Notes under the pieces: generated by a model | Told to the model about the DNA's origin: nothing | Databases searched by the model: none | What the model saw: only the letters and a program-made list of their open reading frames with translations | Made by a program: the position numbers and the translations under genes | Shown: in pieces, positions 28,491 through 39,309 of the stretch | Position numbering within the stretch: position 1 is the stretch's first letter | How the letters are laid out: each line of letters starts with the position of its first letter | Origin: Prorocentrum cordatum | Taxonomy: Eukaryota > Sar > Dinophyceae > Prorocentrales > Prorocentraceae | NCBI GenBank assembly: GCA_963575745.1 | Contig: CAUYUJ010002772.1 | Span: forward strand, 21,888-85,887 | Direction of reading: 5' to 3' | Length of the DNA: 64,000 bases

Positions 28491-28609
28491 CGATCAGCAT
28501 CCCCACCAGCCTATCCAGAAACGACGATCAGACGAGTTCAGGTGATCAGAGAAATGTAAGAGCAATGAGAGGGACAGCCGAACCGTTCGAAGGATGAGGA
28601 GGAGGAGGT

Positions 28610-28673
28610 GGATAAATGGAGGGATGGATGGATGAGGGAGGAGGGAGAATAATGAATAATAGGATGAGGAGGA

Positions 28674-28704
<31 letters not shown>

Positions 28705-28745
28705 GAGGAAAAGGAGGAGGAGTAGGAGGAGGAGGGAAAAGGAGG
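28610..28745. repeat. GGA microsatellite
   Basis: GGAGGAGGA with A and T interruptions. Ser/Pro-rich frames on the minus strand are translation of the repeat. Confidence 0.9.
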
Positions 28746-29305
28746 AAGGCGAGCAAAAGGGCCAGAGGCCTCTTGGATGCCTCTCAGAATATATTGGGGT
28801 ATCTCTTGGGCGCTTCTCCGATGCCTCTTTGAACGTCTTTGGGGTTTCTTGGGCCCGGCGGGCTGGTGGGATTTATAGGGCGTCGGAGTAGGGTGCCCAG
28901 ACCACGCAGAGTTTGTCATGCAGCGGTGCCGAGGGCAATTGTGGAATATCGTGTACATCACGTAGCATACACCGCGTAGCTTGCATCGCAAAACTTGCAA
29001 CACAAAGGTCACACCACAGCTCCCACCACCTAGTTTACATGACATAGCGCGCACCACATAGCTTACAACACAGAGCTCACACAACGGAGCTTCCACGTAC
29101 AGAGTAGGATAACTCATCGTTCAGGGTCTACGTTGGCTAACATTTGAGAGAGAGTTGGTCTCTCGGGGAACATGCCTGGGCGGCGCTCCCGTGGCCACCT
29201 CCAACCGCTGCGTGGTGGTTATTGGCGACTTTGAAAGCTTGTTGGGGGACATGTCGGTCGGAGTTCGGTTGCGCCGTACACTAGTAGATTATTTCGATCC
29301 TCCTT

Positions 29306-29692
29306 TTGGCCGTGGCCATAATGGCTCGAGGACGTTCGGGGCAGACCCAAGACGACCACGTTAACTCACGCCGGAGCTCCTTTGACATAGAAATGGCGTC
29401 TCATGAAGCGCGGGCGCAATTCAAGCGCACCCGTCGCGGTCGTCGTGGCCGCCGGTTTTTCCGTCGCTCGGAGATGCCACGTGACGACACTGGGCAGCCG
29501 CAGGGATGGGAGTTGCCCATCGAGGGCTTGGCCGGCGGGATCCCAGCGGGGTTCGTGTTGAAGAATACTTCCTTGTACCCTGTCGACGAGCAGGACGCGT
29601 CATGTGTGCGTGTGTGGGAAAATGCAAGCTGCGTCAGCCTCAGACGGTGGCGGTCTGGATTCGTGCTTGTCGTCTCACTGAACCGCAGGTAG
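29306..29692 (+). CDS. Hypothetical protein, tandem copy 1
   Basis: A 128-codon frame with a basic segment (RTRRGRRGRRFFRRSEMP), then GGIPAGFVLKNTSLYPVDEQ followed by DASCVRVWENASCVSLRRWR and SGF. The second block recurs in the next gene (GGVPEGFVMKNAFLHPANEH, DASCLWEISSCVGLGRWR), so the region is tandemly duplicated. Function unknown. Confidence 0.4.
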   Translation: MAVAIMARGRSGQTQDDHVNSRRSSFDIEMASHEARAQFKRTRRGRRGRRFFRRSEMPRDDTGQPQGWELPIEGLAGGIPAGFVLKNTSLYPVDEQDASCVRVWENASCVSLRRWRSGFVLVVSLNRR

Positions 29693-29944
29693 GGTTCATT
29701 CGATCATTCGTGCTTGCGTACAACACCGTCGGAATCATATTCTGGGGGCGCGGGTGCATTTTCCTGAGGTCTCTGCGAAATTTGTTGGGGTTGTCGTGGT
29801 TAATGGAGTGCGGCAGCGGGCTCATGGTGCTGACCGCGCCAGGCGACCCCGACCAGATCGGGCACGGTAACCCGCGACCGTGCCCGAGGGATCTTTGATT
29901 CAATCGGCCCTGCATGATCGGCGTCGATCGGATAATCGGCGCGA

Positions 29945-30436
29945 TTGGCGATGATGCGTCCAGAGATGCAGGACGCTCGCAGCCAGAGAGGCCGCACTCT
30001 CGGTCGTCCGACCGCGATTAACACAGGGACACATGAAATGTTCACTCGTTGTGAATATAGAACACTAGTGCGGGCATGCCCAGGTCCTGGTCGCAGGGAG
30101 CGCACGACATCCTGGGAGGACGATGACTCGGCCGACGTTCTTGAAAACGCTGCGTGCGGACGGGAACGCCTTATCGAGGAGTCGGTCGGCGGGGTTCCGG
30201 AGGGGTTTGTGATGAAGAATGCCTTCCTACACCCTGCTAACGAGCACGACGCGTCGTGCCTGTGGGAGATTTCGAGCTGCGTTGGCCTCGGACGATGGCG
30301 ATCTGGATTTGCGGTTGTCGGCTGGCCAAACGGCGCTGCGGAATCGTTCGATCATTCTTGCTTGCGCACTCAGTCTTCGGGCTGCCACTCCAAGGGTGCG
30401 GCTGCATTTCCCTGGGATCAATGCGATTTTTCTTGA
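29945..30436 (+). CDS. Hypothetical protein, tandem copy 2
   Basis: A 163-codon frame whose middle matches the preceding gene (GGVPEGFVMKNAFLHPANEH...SSCVGLGRWRSGF). Intergenic DNA is duplicated too: about 29840-30020 resembles about 30490-30675, with shared AATCGGCCCTG, GGCGTCGATCG and CTCGGTCGTCCGA phrases. The repeat period is about 650 bp. No family is recognised. Confidence 0.4.
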   Translation: MAMMRPEMQDARSQRGRTLGRPTAINTGTHEMFTRCEYRTLVRACPGPGRRERTTSWEDDDSADVLENAACGRERLIEESVGGVPEGFVMKNAFLHPANEHDASCLWEISSCVGLGRWRSGFAVVGWPNGAAESFDHSCLRTQSSGCHSKGAAAFPWDQCDFS

Positions 30437-30744
30437 GCGTCGCCATGTTTCATTTGGTGCGATCGCGGGCTCGTTCTGTTGGATCCGTCAGGTGATCCCG
30501 ACCAGATTGGACGCGTCCACCCGCAACTCAGCCCGACGGGCATTCGTGCAATCGGCCCTGGCTGACCGGCGTCGATCGAGTTTTCGGTGTGATGGGCAGT
30601 GGTGCGTCATGGACGGCGGAGGGAACCAGTGGCCAGGAGAGGCCGCAATCTCGGTCGTCCGATCGCGATCAACTTAGCGACAGATAGGATGTCAGTTGGT
30701 GTCGAGACGCGGCAGTAGCTCGGGCATGCTCAGGTCCTGGTCGC

Positions 30745-31890
30745 ATGGAGGGCATGACGTTCCAGGAGGGCGATGACGTGGACGATTTCCCCGGGAACGA
30801 CGCGCGCGCGGCGCGCTGCGCGGAGCCACCTCCGCATCTGTATGAGCGCTGTGCTGGAGGTGCTCCCACCGAGGAGGTTGCAGCGCATCTCTGCTTCACG
30901 CTGGAGTCATCGAATGCTCTACTTCTCGACATCGACGAAAAGATGGGCAGCGCGTCGACGGTCGACTGGCCCGATTTGACGGCGAGCTTATTCCCGGCAA
31001 AGCAGATGGAGGACATGCACGCGGGCGCCGCTGCTCGAGCAGCCCAACCCGGAGAAGAGGCAGACATGGCTCTGACTGCGGCACGGCAGTGGGGAGACGC
31101 CGACTGGTACCTCCGATGCTCATTCAAAGCCCGGCCGAAAGTTGTCCTGCCGAGCGCGGCGCCCCCGCGCGACGCCGGCGTGCGCGCGCCGCCCATCGAC
31201 GGGCGCGCGTCCGCGTCAGAGCTGCGCGGAGGCCCCGAGCAATCGCGCGCGCTCGAACGCGCGGGGAGCCTCGGTGACGGCGCCCTGGAGCAGGCGGCGA
31301 TGCAGCGCAGGGGGGCGCTCGAGGGCGCGTTGCGTACTTCGCCGGCGACGCCCACGTCCAGGAACGAGCATTTCACGTTCAGTTTGCCGTCATGCGCGAG
31401 CACCTCGTTCCCCCGCTGTGGGCCGATGAGCAGGCCGCGCGCGAGGTTGTGCTCTACCGCGCACGCAGGCACATGCGATGCGAAGAGTTTCTCCAGGTCG
31501 CGGGGTACTTGGAGAGCAGCACTGGCCGGCGCCCCGCCTTGCTCTGGGATCTTCTCTCAGAGGAAGCGGCGGCGAGGAAGGCTTTCCATGTGGTGCAAAA
31601 TCCGAATCTCGCACGGAATCTGTCGGGCGTCATAGACCGTCACCATTGTGCCGGCGATGGGCGATTATCTGGAGGCGGCAGCGACGGCGACGCTCGGGGT
31701 TCCATGTCGGCAGCTTCGGCACCCAGCTCCGGGGCTCGCAAGCGGACGAAAGGGCAGCAATCGATGTGTCTCGGCAACTATCTGGCTATGGCCAACGCGG
31801 AAGCGGGGCAAGCCGCCTGCGCGGAAGCAAGCGCATGCGTCAGTGATGAGGCGGCGATTGAAGAGGATGGCGACAGCGCCGCGGGCGGCA
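30745..31890 (+). CDS. Hypothetical region upstream of USP domain
   Basis: Protein-like segments in two frames: EGDDVDDFPGNDARAARCAE, LLLDIDEKMGSASTVDWPDL and RQWGDADWYLRCSFKARPKV (30745-31140), then MREHLVPPLWADEQAAREVV, RHMRCEEFLQVAGYLESSTG and LLWDLLSEEAAARKAF (31392-31600). The start phrase (GTCCTGGTCGCATGGAGGGC, about 30735) is a third, diverged copy of the duplicated unit above. May be the N-terminal part of the deubiquitinase gene or a separate broken gene. Confidence 0.35.
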
Positions 31891-32884
31891 TTGCCTCGCT
31901 CGACGCACTGCAGACAGCGCGAGGCACGTTCCCGAACTCGACCAAGACGACGTGCTATCTTGCATCCGCACTGCAGTGTCTACACAGCTCGCCAGCAGGG
32001 CGCGCCTATGGGGAAGCATGACGCCCATGAAACGTGCTAACCAACGCATTGCGCATGGTGCGCAATGCGTAGTGCAGAGGCCGCCACGAGAGGCCACGGG
32101 AACTCCACGGACCTCCTGGAGTTCACGGACTTCTTCGACAATGCGGCGCACGACGGTCGCGGGAAAGTGGAGTGGCAATTTAGTTCGCGGCAGCGTGATC
32201 CCGCGGAGGCGCTGGAGGCGATCTTCAACGACGCCAGGCAGCGCCTCGGTCAACAGAACACCTCGATGGCGCACGCACTGGATGGCATTCTCGGGCTACA
32301 CGTGCGCGAGGATCTGTGGACGACCGGAGACTGGCCACATTTTCACGATCACTGTTGCGGGCCTCGTAGAGGAGGTCGCTGTTTCGGAAGACGAGATAAC
32401 GCTGTACCATCTAATCGAGCGCATGGGCGATCCAAAGAATGGCATCGTCGTGGATCGCCCGCCGTGCACGCAGTGCGGTCGTGCAGTCGACAGCGGCAAA
32501 AGTTCGTCCGCTGTGGGTGCTCAACCGCTTGTGCTACTTGCGCTGAGCCGCGCCGAAGTCGCAGTCCGCGACTTTGCTCGACCAGCAGGGTGGGAAGAAA
32601 GCAGGGGACAGGTTGTTGGCCAATCGATGGGGAGGGCAACGTCGTTCCAGGGAGGGAAGAATCGCCTCCGCGTGATCCCGAATTTGAGTTTCGAATTTGG
32701 GTCGCAGTATTTTCTGCGCAGCGTGGTCGTTCACAAGGGCGGCGCTCCAGAGTCGGGCCATTACGTTTGCTACGTCCGGCACGAGTTGGACTGCAGCTGG
32801 TTGCGTTACGACGACGATCAGTGCGACGCAGTTCATGCTGCTTACCCGGGCGAGATCGTGCAAGACGGGCGGCTGTTCCTCTAA
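31890..32884 (+). pseudogene. USP-type ubiquitin C-terminal hydrolase, frames broken
   Basis: Landmarks of a ubiquitin-specific protease occur in order in three frames. Cys box: FPNSTKTTCYLASALQCLHS (about 31930-31990). Middle: STDLLEFTDFFDNAAHDGRG and QRDPAEALEAIFNDARQ (about 32100-32240; the usual QxDAxEF box). Then CTQCGR, and the His box SVVVHKGGAPESGHYVCYVR followed by CSWLRYDDDQC (32730-32825), ending at TAA 32882-32884. Such enzymes cleave ubiquitin from proteins. Catalytic Cys, His and Asp are visible; the Asn before the Cys (GNTC in the family) is Thr. At least two frame changes (near 32020 and 32340) suggest a pseudogene or unrecognised introns. Confidence 0.7.
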
Positions 32885-33037
32885 TCCAAGGAGCCCCCCG
32901 GACTAGTTCTTCGAGTTCTTCGGCAACCATCGCTTCCTGCTGGCCATTGAGACTCCGTCGTGGAATGAGCGGCACCGCTGCCAAGCAGCAGGCCTCGCGC
33001 CCTTGACGCCGCCGGAGTTGCGGGCGCGAGCTCGCGA

Positions 33038-33703
33038 GTGCCGACGCCCGCGCAAACCGCTCCCTCGCTGCCCAGCGCAGGCGCCAAAACCGAAGATGTC
33101 CCGAGCAAGTTGCCTGACGCGCAGGATCGGACAACGATGCTACCAGACTGCGGCCCGGACAGACTCCAGAGCGACACTGCCAAACTACTGGATGTGGACG
33201 CGACGAAGCGCCAGGAAGGAGCGCACGCGGCACAGAAGGCGGTGGCGCAATTCTTTTTGACGCTGCCGCAGTGGATGCACGGCTTCGGCAAGCCGGAGAC
33301 GTTGCAGGCCATTGGCCGCCGGTTTTATGGATTTGCGCAGTCTGTGTTGAAGGACAAAGTGAATTCAACAGCTGCGATGGAAGTTCGCCAATACCTCGGG
33401 CATTGCATATTCTACCCGTTCGTGGTGCTCATGGAGGCGGCGGCGAAAGCAACCGCCTTGCCAGCCGTCTTCTTGCAGGACTGCGCTGGGGCCGTCATGA
33501 TGAGCGCCGTCAACAAGGAGTGCGAGGTCCACATGGGGCGGTACAAATGCAGAAACCGCTGGTGGAATGTGTGCACAGCGAACGTCGGAGACGGGAAGTC
33601 CGAAGCCGTGGACATGCCCATGGGGTGCATGTTCGAAGCGATGGGCGACGTCGGCGGGCAGTGCACTGTGGGGGCCCAGGCAAATCGGTACCATTACCAG
33701 TAA
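33038..33703 (+). CDS. P-loop-like protein, possibly DUF3987-related
   Basis: A 221-codon frame with VAQFFLTLPQWMHGFGKPET, AMEVRQYLGHCIFYPFVVLM and RNRWWNVCTANVGDGKSEAV. ANVGDGKS fits a loose Walker A (P-loop). The arrangement of an aromatic W, a P-loop-like GKS and a following helix recalls DUF3987-type primase/helicase-associated proteins, but this is a weak resemblance. The frame ends at TAA 33701-33703; 33756-34286 probably continues the same protein after a frame break. Confidence 0.4.
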   Translation: MPTPAQTAPSLPSAGAKTEDVPSKLPDAQDRTTMLPDCGPDRLQSDTAKLLDVDATKRQEGAHAAQKAVAQFFLTLPQWMHGFGKPETLQAIGRRFYGFAQSVLKDKVNSTAAMEVRQYLGHCIFYPFVVLMEAAAKATALPAVFLQDCAGAVMMSAVNKECEVHMGRYKCRNRWWNVCTANVGDGKSEAVDMPMGCMFEAMGDVGGQCTVGAQANRYHYQ

Positions 33704-33755
33704 GGAGGAACGAATGCGTCCGCAGTGAGCCGCTTCCGCTTCTGCGACGGATATC

Positions 33756-34674
33756 TTGCTATCGTTTGCTCGGAGGCGTCGCGCGTTCTCGCGCCGGGCC
33801 AGGCAAAGGGGCAAGTACGTCGACGTTGCGAAGTTCCTGGACGCGGCACACGGCGCTGAGTTCAGCCACCAGAACACGCGGCATCGGGAAGCTTTTGCGA
33901 AGGAGGCGGCGAAGAAGCACAAGCTCCAGCATGGCGCAGCCACGCCCCCCCCGGGCGTTCACATGAAGAAGACGAACATGCACGTGATACTCATGCAGCA
34001 GGAGGTCATTTTCATGGATTGGTGGTGTCAAGTAGCGGGAGAATTTTCAGTGGGAGCTCCGCAGCGTTGCATGCATTCCTTCGCGGACGTTGCGGAGCGC
34101 GCTCAGATGATGCACAAGAACTTTCATCTCGCCTTGACGGTGCCTTTCCTGACTCAGCTGTGCTCTCTGCTCTCGCGCAGCGCGGGCCCGAAAGTGGTAG
34201 GGAAGCTGGACCATTTGAAAATTCAATGCTCTGGCGCGCAGGACAAGGTCGGGGAGGACGTCGACGAGATCCTGCACATTTTTTAGTATAGAAAACGAGA
34301 TGCCCATCAGCAGGAAGTGCATGAAGGAAGGGCATACCAAAAGGTATGCAGTGGCTTGGCACGATGCTCATGTCGAACCACTTGTTGGAACAAGTGTGCC
34401 CGGCTGTCTTCGAGCACTTCGCCATGGATCCAGAGTGCGCGGAAAGGTCCCAAAGGTGTCCGCGTCAATCTCGGACGGGGCCTTCGTGGCCTCGGTGAAT
34501 GCCGTGTGCCAGAAACACTTGCGCGGCCTAGCCGTTCTCGCAGCGTCAGTCGAAGAGAAAGTCCGGCTCGGGCGCCGCGCGGAGCCGGAGGGCATATCGG
34601 AGCAGACGCGCCTTCTGGTGCGCGTGCTGCGCGCCACGCCGAACTCCTCCATCACGTTGGCTACCATTATCTAA
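33756..34674 (+). CDS. Hypothetical continuation of P-loop-like protein
   Basis: Two frames in series: 33756-34286 (RGKYVDVAKFLDAAHGAEFS, HMKKTNMHVILMQQEVIFMD, MHKNFHLALTVPFLTQLCSL) and 34300-34674 (DGAFVASVNAVCQKHLRGLA, then EQTRLLVRVLRATPNSSI). They read as helical protein without a known motif. Collinearity with the upstream P-loop-like frame suggests one gene with internal stops. Confidence 0.35.
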
Positions 34675-34679
34675 TGGCC

Positions 34680-35250
34680 TTGGGCCCATCCTGCCACCGT
34701 GCCCGAGTTGTGAATCAGAGGGTTCTGGAGTGTTCGTCGGGATCAGGTGGTTGGTCTCGCGTGGGCCTCGTGGAAACAGTTTTGAGGCTGGTGCGGTTGT
34801 TTTGGAGCTTCTTGGCGCTTCGTTTGGGTCCTCTAGGGTCTAGGGTATCTTTCGGGGGCTCTCTTGGGAGCCTCCTGGGGTCTCTGGGGAGCTTTTTGAC
34901 GGCTTCCCAGGGTTTCCTGGCAGCTTCAGAGAGCCGAGAGCTCGAAATGTCCGTTCGGGCCCCCCGACTTCGGTTGTTCTGCGACGCCTCTTGGGCCGTC
35001 TGCGCCTCTGGGGCCGTCTCGGGGGCCTCTTTGGCCGTCTCTTGGGCGCCTCGTGGGCCGAGGTGGAGCCGTGCCTCCGGGCCCGTCTCGAGGATTTCTG
35101 GCGCTCGAAAAATAAGCTGAGAACGCGCGAGAATCCCCGAGAGAGTTCGGATGAGAGGCCTCGAACTCGGCAGGAATCCTTAGGAGTGACGAGCGAGGCT
35201 CCGGGGATTGGGCAAGGGGCCCGGGGCCGCGCCCACTCCGCGCCTCGCGG
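34680..35250. other. Spacer with degenerate short repeats
   Basis: GGGTCTCTTGGGAGCCTC-like words recur irregularly. Frames are open but low in information. No gene recognised. Confidence 0.4.
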
Positions 35251-37269
35251 CACGGTGGCGGACATCGATAGACTTGCGGCTGAAGCGCGCGCTGCGGTCG
35301 GCCCCCCCGAGTCGGACGAGCGCGAGGAGGCGCTTGCGTTCGACCAGTTCCAACCATGGCGAGGCGACTGTGCATCTGTTTTAGTTGCGACAAGATGGTG
35401 GAAGTGCTGACGCGGCATGACGACTTCTAGCTGCACCTGGGCGTGGACGCGAAGCAGGGGGCAATGTCGGGGCAGGCGGGCGCGGCCGCGATCAGCTTGC
35501 AGGCAAAAGACAAGCTCCGCGGCACCGCGTTCCCAAAGGGAGACGGCGCGGTTCAAGGGCGAGTGCAGGGCAGGGCGTTCACGACGCACGGAGTGCCGCT
35601 CCTGCAGGCTACCTTTAACACAGAAGAGGCTCCGAATTTCATGGATTTCTTTCGTTGCCTGGGGATCGTGCACGACAGCGCCATCCGTGACCGATCCTTG
35701 CGACATCGCGTCGTCGCATTGCGCAGTGATTACGCGCCTGGCATTGAGGCTGAAAGTTGTGTTCCCGAAGTCTCAACCTGCGAAAGACCAGTTCCATTTC
35801 GCCAAGCACGCAAGCTTGAAGACGACAACAAGCGGAACTCTTGCGAAGAAGATAAAGCATCGCAGGCCTGCTGGCCAGACGGGCATCTACGAGCTCACCA
35901 ACCTGGGTTGGACTGGCAGCCCTCAACGCACTGCGGCGGATCCCAACGCTGGACTGCGCTTCCATGCTGCATGAAGGCTTCCTGGCGCGCTTAAAGCATG
36001 AGTTCGACGAGCAGGAAGCCGCCGCCTACTTGGGTCCGAACAGTCGCGGCCCGCAGAAGTATACCATTCGCGCGACAGCGCGGGAAATGAGAGAGGAGTA
36101 CAACCTGCGATGCTACAACGAGGGCGAGTCCACGACAATGTTGTTCTGCCCAAACTGGTCGGGCATGGGCGTGCTGCGGCGTGCTGACGGCCGGCTACGA
36201 TGGGAGCTCTGTGGAGCCAATGCATTCACCTTGCGAGAAAGCTCGGAAGGACGCAGCATCATGAGACCATTCCTCATCTCCGCTGGGAAAGCCTTGGCCC
36301 CGCTGTCCGATCTCCCTACTCAGACGGGGATAGACGCTTGTCTGTCGGGTTAAGCGGCATCCATCCTGTCTGCCTGGGCGGGGATACACGCTCTCCCCGT
36401 CGGGGCGAGCGGCATCCATCCCCACCTGGAGGGAGCGCGGCTGGGGGCTCGAAGGAAACCTGCCCCGCTAGGGGTGGGGGGGAGGTCTGACGATGCTGAA
36501 GGAGGTCGCAGCGCTGGCCGCAAAGTACTCGCCCCTCAGGATCCCGCAGCACATGCAATACCTGCGCGACAATTATTCCAGGAAGTGGTATTCGTGGGAC
36601 GAGGACCCCGACGACAAAATGCAGCTGTACCCGCCCGCGCTGGACCCCGCACATTTGAATGGGGCATCTCTGATCGCTGCCGGCAGATCTCATGCTCAGG
36701 CATTGTGGGAAGCGTCGCAGACGGAGACAGTGCACGCCGTGGTTCTGGAGGGATCAGGAAAAGCGCCCAAGCACTTCGACGTCAACCCGATGCAAGTTGT
36801 CGCGGTGATCATGAACGTGAAGAAGAAGCTCGTGGTGGAGGATGCCGAGCATGGGGCCCGTGCATTGTTCTCCTCTGGTCTCGAGTTACAGCATCGCCTC
36901 GAAGCGGCTGGCGCCCTAATAAAATGCAGTCGGCCATCGAACAGGAGGCAGAAAGATCTCGGCGCGCAGGTGAGCCGCGTGAGCGCCGTGTTCAACGACA
37001 TTGCTTACGTCATACTTTCTTCTGATGCCCGCATTTTCCGCGCCTGCGCGCGCGGCGCTGCGTGCACGTGCACATGGTTCTGTCGCCACGCCGGGTGCGA
37101 GCACGTGGAGTATGTATCGATGCTCGCGCTGCGCTTGCAGAAGAAGCCAAAGTACCCGAACCCTCAGGAGCTGCCAGGGACGCGACCGAGGGGCCAGAAG
37201 TGCGGCTCGGTTTTGGTTGTACCACAGCAGACCACAAGCAAGACACGCAAAGTGGAGAAATGCGAATAA
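35250..37269 (+). pseudogene. Transposase-like protein with SWIM zinc finger
   Basis: Segments in several frames suggest a MULE-type transposase or relative: RLKVVFPKSQPAKDQFHFAK (about 35740-35805), MLHEGFLARLKHEFDEQEAA and REMREEYNLRCYNEGEST (35964-36140), GRLRWELCGANAFTLRESSE (36190-36250), then a clean 258-codon frame from 36493 (MLKEVAALAAKYSPLRIPQH) to TAA 37267-37269. That frame contains CTCTWFCRHAGCEHVEYVSM (about 37063-37122), matching the SWIM pattern CxC...CxH. SWIM fingers are common in MULE transposases. A DDE triad was not identified. A short tandem duplication (GGATA-ACGCT...GCGGCATCCATCC, 36328-36430) separates the two halves. Confidence 0.45.
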
Positions 37270-37394
37270 AGAAATGGCGCAGGGTGCCGCCTTGTAAAGC
37301 CAGAGCGATGTGCAGCGTCAGCCATGCGATCGCCGTGCATTTGGCATTTGTCTTGCCGCGGGATACTGAAAAACTGCTCGCGTCAAGCAACGTC

Positions 37395-37590
37395 GTTGAG
37401 GATGCAAAACCCAACCGCCAGAGCTCCCGTTCGCCAGTCCCTCGTCGCCAATTCCCGTTCGCCGGAGCCCCTGTTCGCCGGAGTCTTCGTTCGCTAGGTT
37501 CCCGTCCACCGGAATCCTTGTTTGCGGGGAATCCTCGTTCGCCAGTTCCCCGTTCGCCGGCTCCCGTTCGCCGGTTCTCGCTCGCAGGGG
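37395..37590. repeat. CCCGTTCGCCGGAG minisatellite, degenerate
   Basis: About eleven imperfect 14-18 bp units of the type CCCGTTCGCCGGAGC (variants CGCCAGT, CGCTAGG). Pro/Arg-rich frames here are artefacts. Confidence 0.7.
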
Positions 37591-37858
37591 GGTCACGGGC
37601 GTGTGTCTGGATTTCGGTTTTCGACTTGGAGGTACTCGGCATGGGCTCTGGTCTCCCGGGTCTGAACCACGGGGGAAGTGCTCCTGGATCCTTTGGCTGC
37701 TGTCGTGCGTTTTGGACTCTGAGGGTTCGTCGCCGTCGGGCGAGAGCCCGGCCTCCATGAGTGCGCGCGGGCGGGGGGGAACGGAAGAGGATGCGACGGA
37801 CGCTTGACGGCGCCCTCCTGTTGCCTAATGCAAGCAAGATGATGCGCACATGTTATCC

Positions 37859-37878
37859 TCCGTAGCATCGGGCTCAAG
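37859..37878 (+). other. Spliced-leader relic
   Basis: TCCGTAGCATCGGGCTCAAG resembles the 22-nt dinoflagellate spliced leader with a 2-base deletion and two substitutions. It lies 10 bases before the first codon of the primase-like sequence, as expected for a retroposed trans-spliced mRNA. Confidence 0.6.
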
Positions 37879-37887
37879 CCAGGCGGT

Positions 37888-39170
37888 GTGCCGCGCACCT
37901 GGACGGGGCCGATGCCCGGGTGCATTGCCCTACCATTTTACGAAAGTGAGCCGAGGTTTCTGGCGCGGCAGGAAGTATTCGAACGGGCAGGGTTCGACCG
38001 TCTGAAGCTGTTGCACCGGCTGGGAGCCTCGCCGCCCACGCCTACAAATCTTAGCATCTTGGAATGCGATGCTGACCCTGTAGAAGAACACTGTGGGGCA
38101 CTTTGTGCTACACCTTGCGCTCAGCACAGCGGGTCCCCTGAGCCAATGGCTAGGGGCGCGCGAGGTGGTTTATTCTGCAGCAGCGACGGGTCACGTCGGC
38201 TCGAGTTGAGCACGATCGAGCCTTGACTTTGCTGGGTATCACCCTCGGCGAAAGGCGCCCGGGACTGTCCAAGTACCAGCTGCCGTTTACGCAGGTGCCA
38301 CCGCGCTGGGTGGCGGAGCGCCGCGTGGTGCTCAAGCGCGGCGTGGCTCACGTGGCGGGCTGCGACACTTGCGCCCTGGCGTCGCACCTGTTCGACGCGC
38401 GCCTGCGCGATTCGATGCAAGACGCCGCCTGGGCGATGCAGAGCTGGGAGCGCCGTCCTCTGCCGGAAATTCTGATGCCGCTGCTGGAGAGGTTACGGCG
38501 CCGTTCTGGAGGTCTTCTGGCGCCGCCCCCTGCGACCTCGCCCAGATTGTGGATCCGGCCTATTGTGGGCGACGACGTTGGCCTAGCTCTGGGTAGCTCT
38601 GAGGAAATGAGGATGTCGTTCCCCCCGCGCATGCAGCGCGTGATGCTCCGCCAGGGCACAGGGCGGCGGTTGTGATTCCAGGGCCTGCTGCAGTTGCGGC
38701 CCTTCTTGCGGATGGCGGGGCTGGACCTCCCTAGCGCGCTGCTGTGTTTCGAGACGGAGCTGCGTCGCGACGGGCACGTCGCCGAGGAAGTCTTCGAGAG
38801 GGAGCACCGGTACCAAGTAGAGCACGCCTGCGGCGCCCGCGGCCACGGGCGCGGCGCGCATCCGTTCGGGTGCGCCAGCATCCAGAGGTTCCTGCTCCCT
38901 GAATCCGGCCAAGTCCATGGCTGCCCGTTTCAGCGCGGGCACGAGAGCCCGTATAACCTCGCCACGTTGCTCGGGTATTGGGGCTTGGCGCAAGAGGGGG
39001 TCGACGCCGTAGTCCGTGCGGCGCGAGAAGGGCCTCCTTCTCGCGCTTGCGCGTTTTTTTTCGGCGCGGCGCACCCGTGGACGAGCTGGGGCCGACATGG
39101 GGCCGTCGGTCATCCAAACGATTACCTTCGGCGCAGCAGGATGGCGTGGGCCACGCGCTGGGGTCGCCCC
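37888..39170 (+). pseudogene. PRIM2-like: DNA primase large subunit (PRIM2/PriL), retroposed
   Basis: Ordered similarity to the eukaryotic primase large subunit across three frames: ALPFYESEP with GFDRLKLLHRLG (37920-38030), VGHFVLHLALSTAGPLSQWL (about 38090-38150), KYQLPFTQVPPRWVAERRVV with GVAHVAGCD (about 38270-38365), MSFPPRMQRVMLRQGTGRRL, and after an in-frame TGA (38673-38675) FQGLLQLRPFLRMAGL, VFEREHRYQVEHACGARGHG, PFGCASIQRFLLP, VHGCPFQRGHESPYNLATLL and HPNDYLRRSRMA. The subunit binds a 4Fe-4S cluster and helps start RNA primers. Three of the four cluster Cys positions are recognisable (PFGC, HGCPF, RACAFF); the first, normally SFPPC, is Arg. A frame change near 38060-38090, another near 38200 and the TGA mark it as a processed pseudogene; the spliced-leader relic agrees. 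Confidence 0.78.
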
Positions 39171-39309
39171 CCCTGTGGCGCTGCCGCGCCGCGACCAACG
39201 CGCGATGCAAGCTTTGCGGAGCTTGCCGGGACAACTCCCCGCGAACCTCCAGGCCCGCCCTGTCCGACCCGCCTTGCTCGCGAGCGGGGCGCCCTATGAC
39301 AGCGCTATG

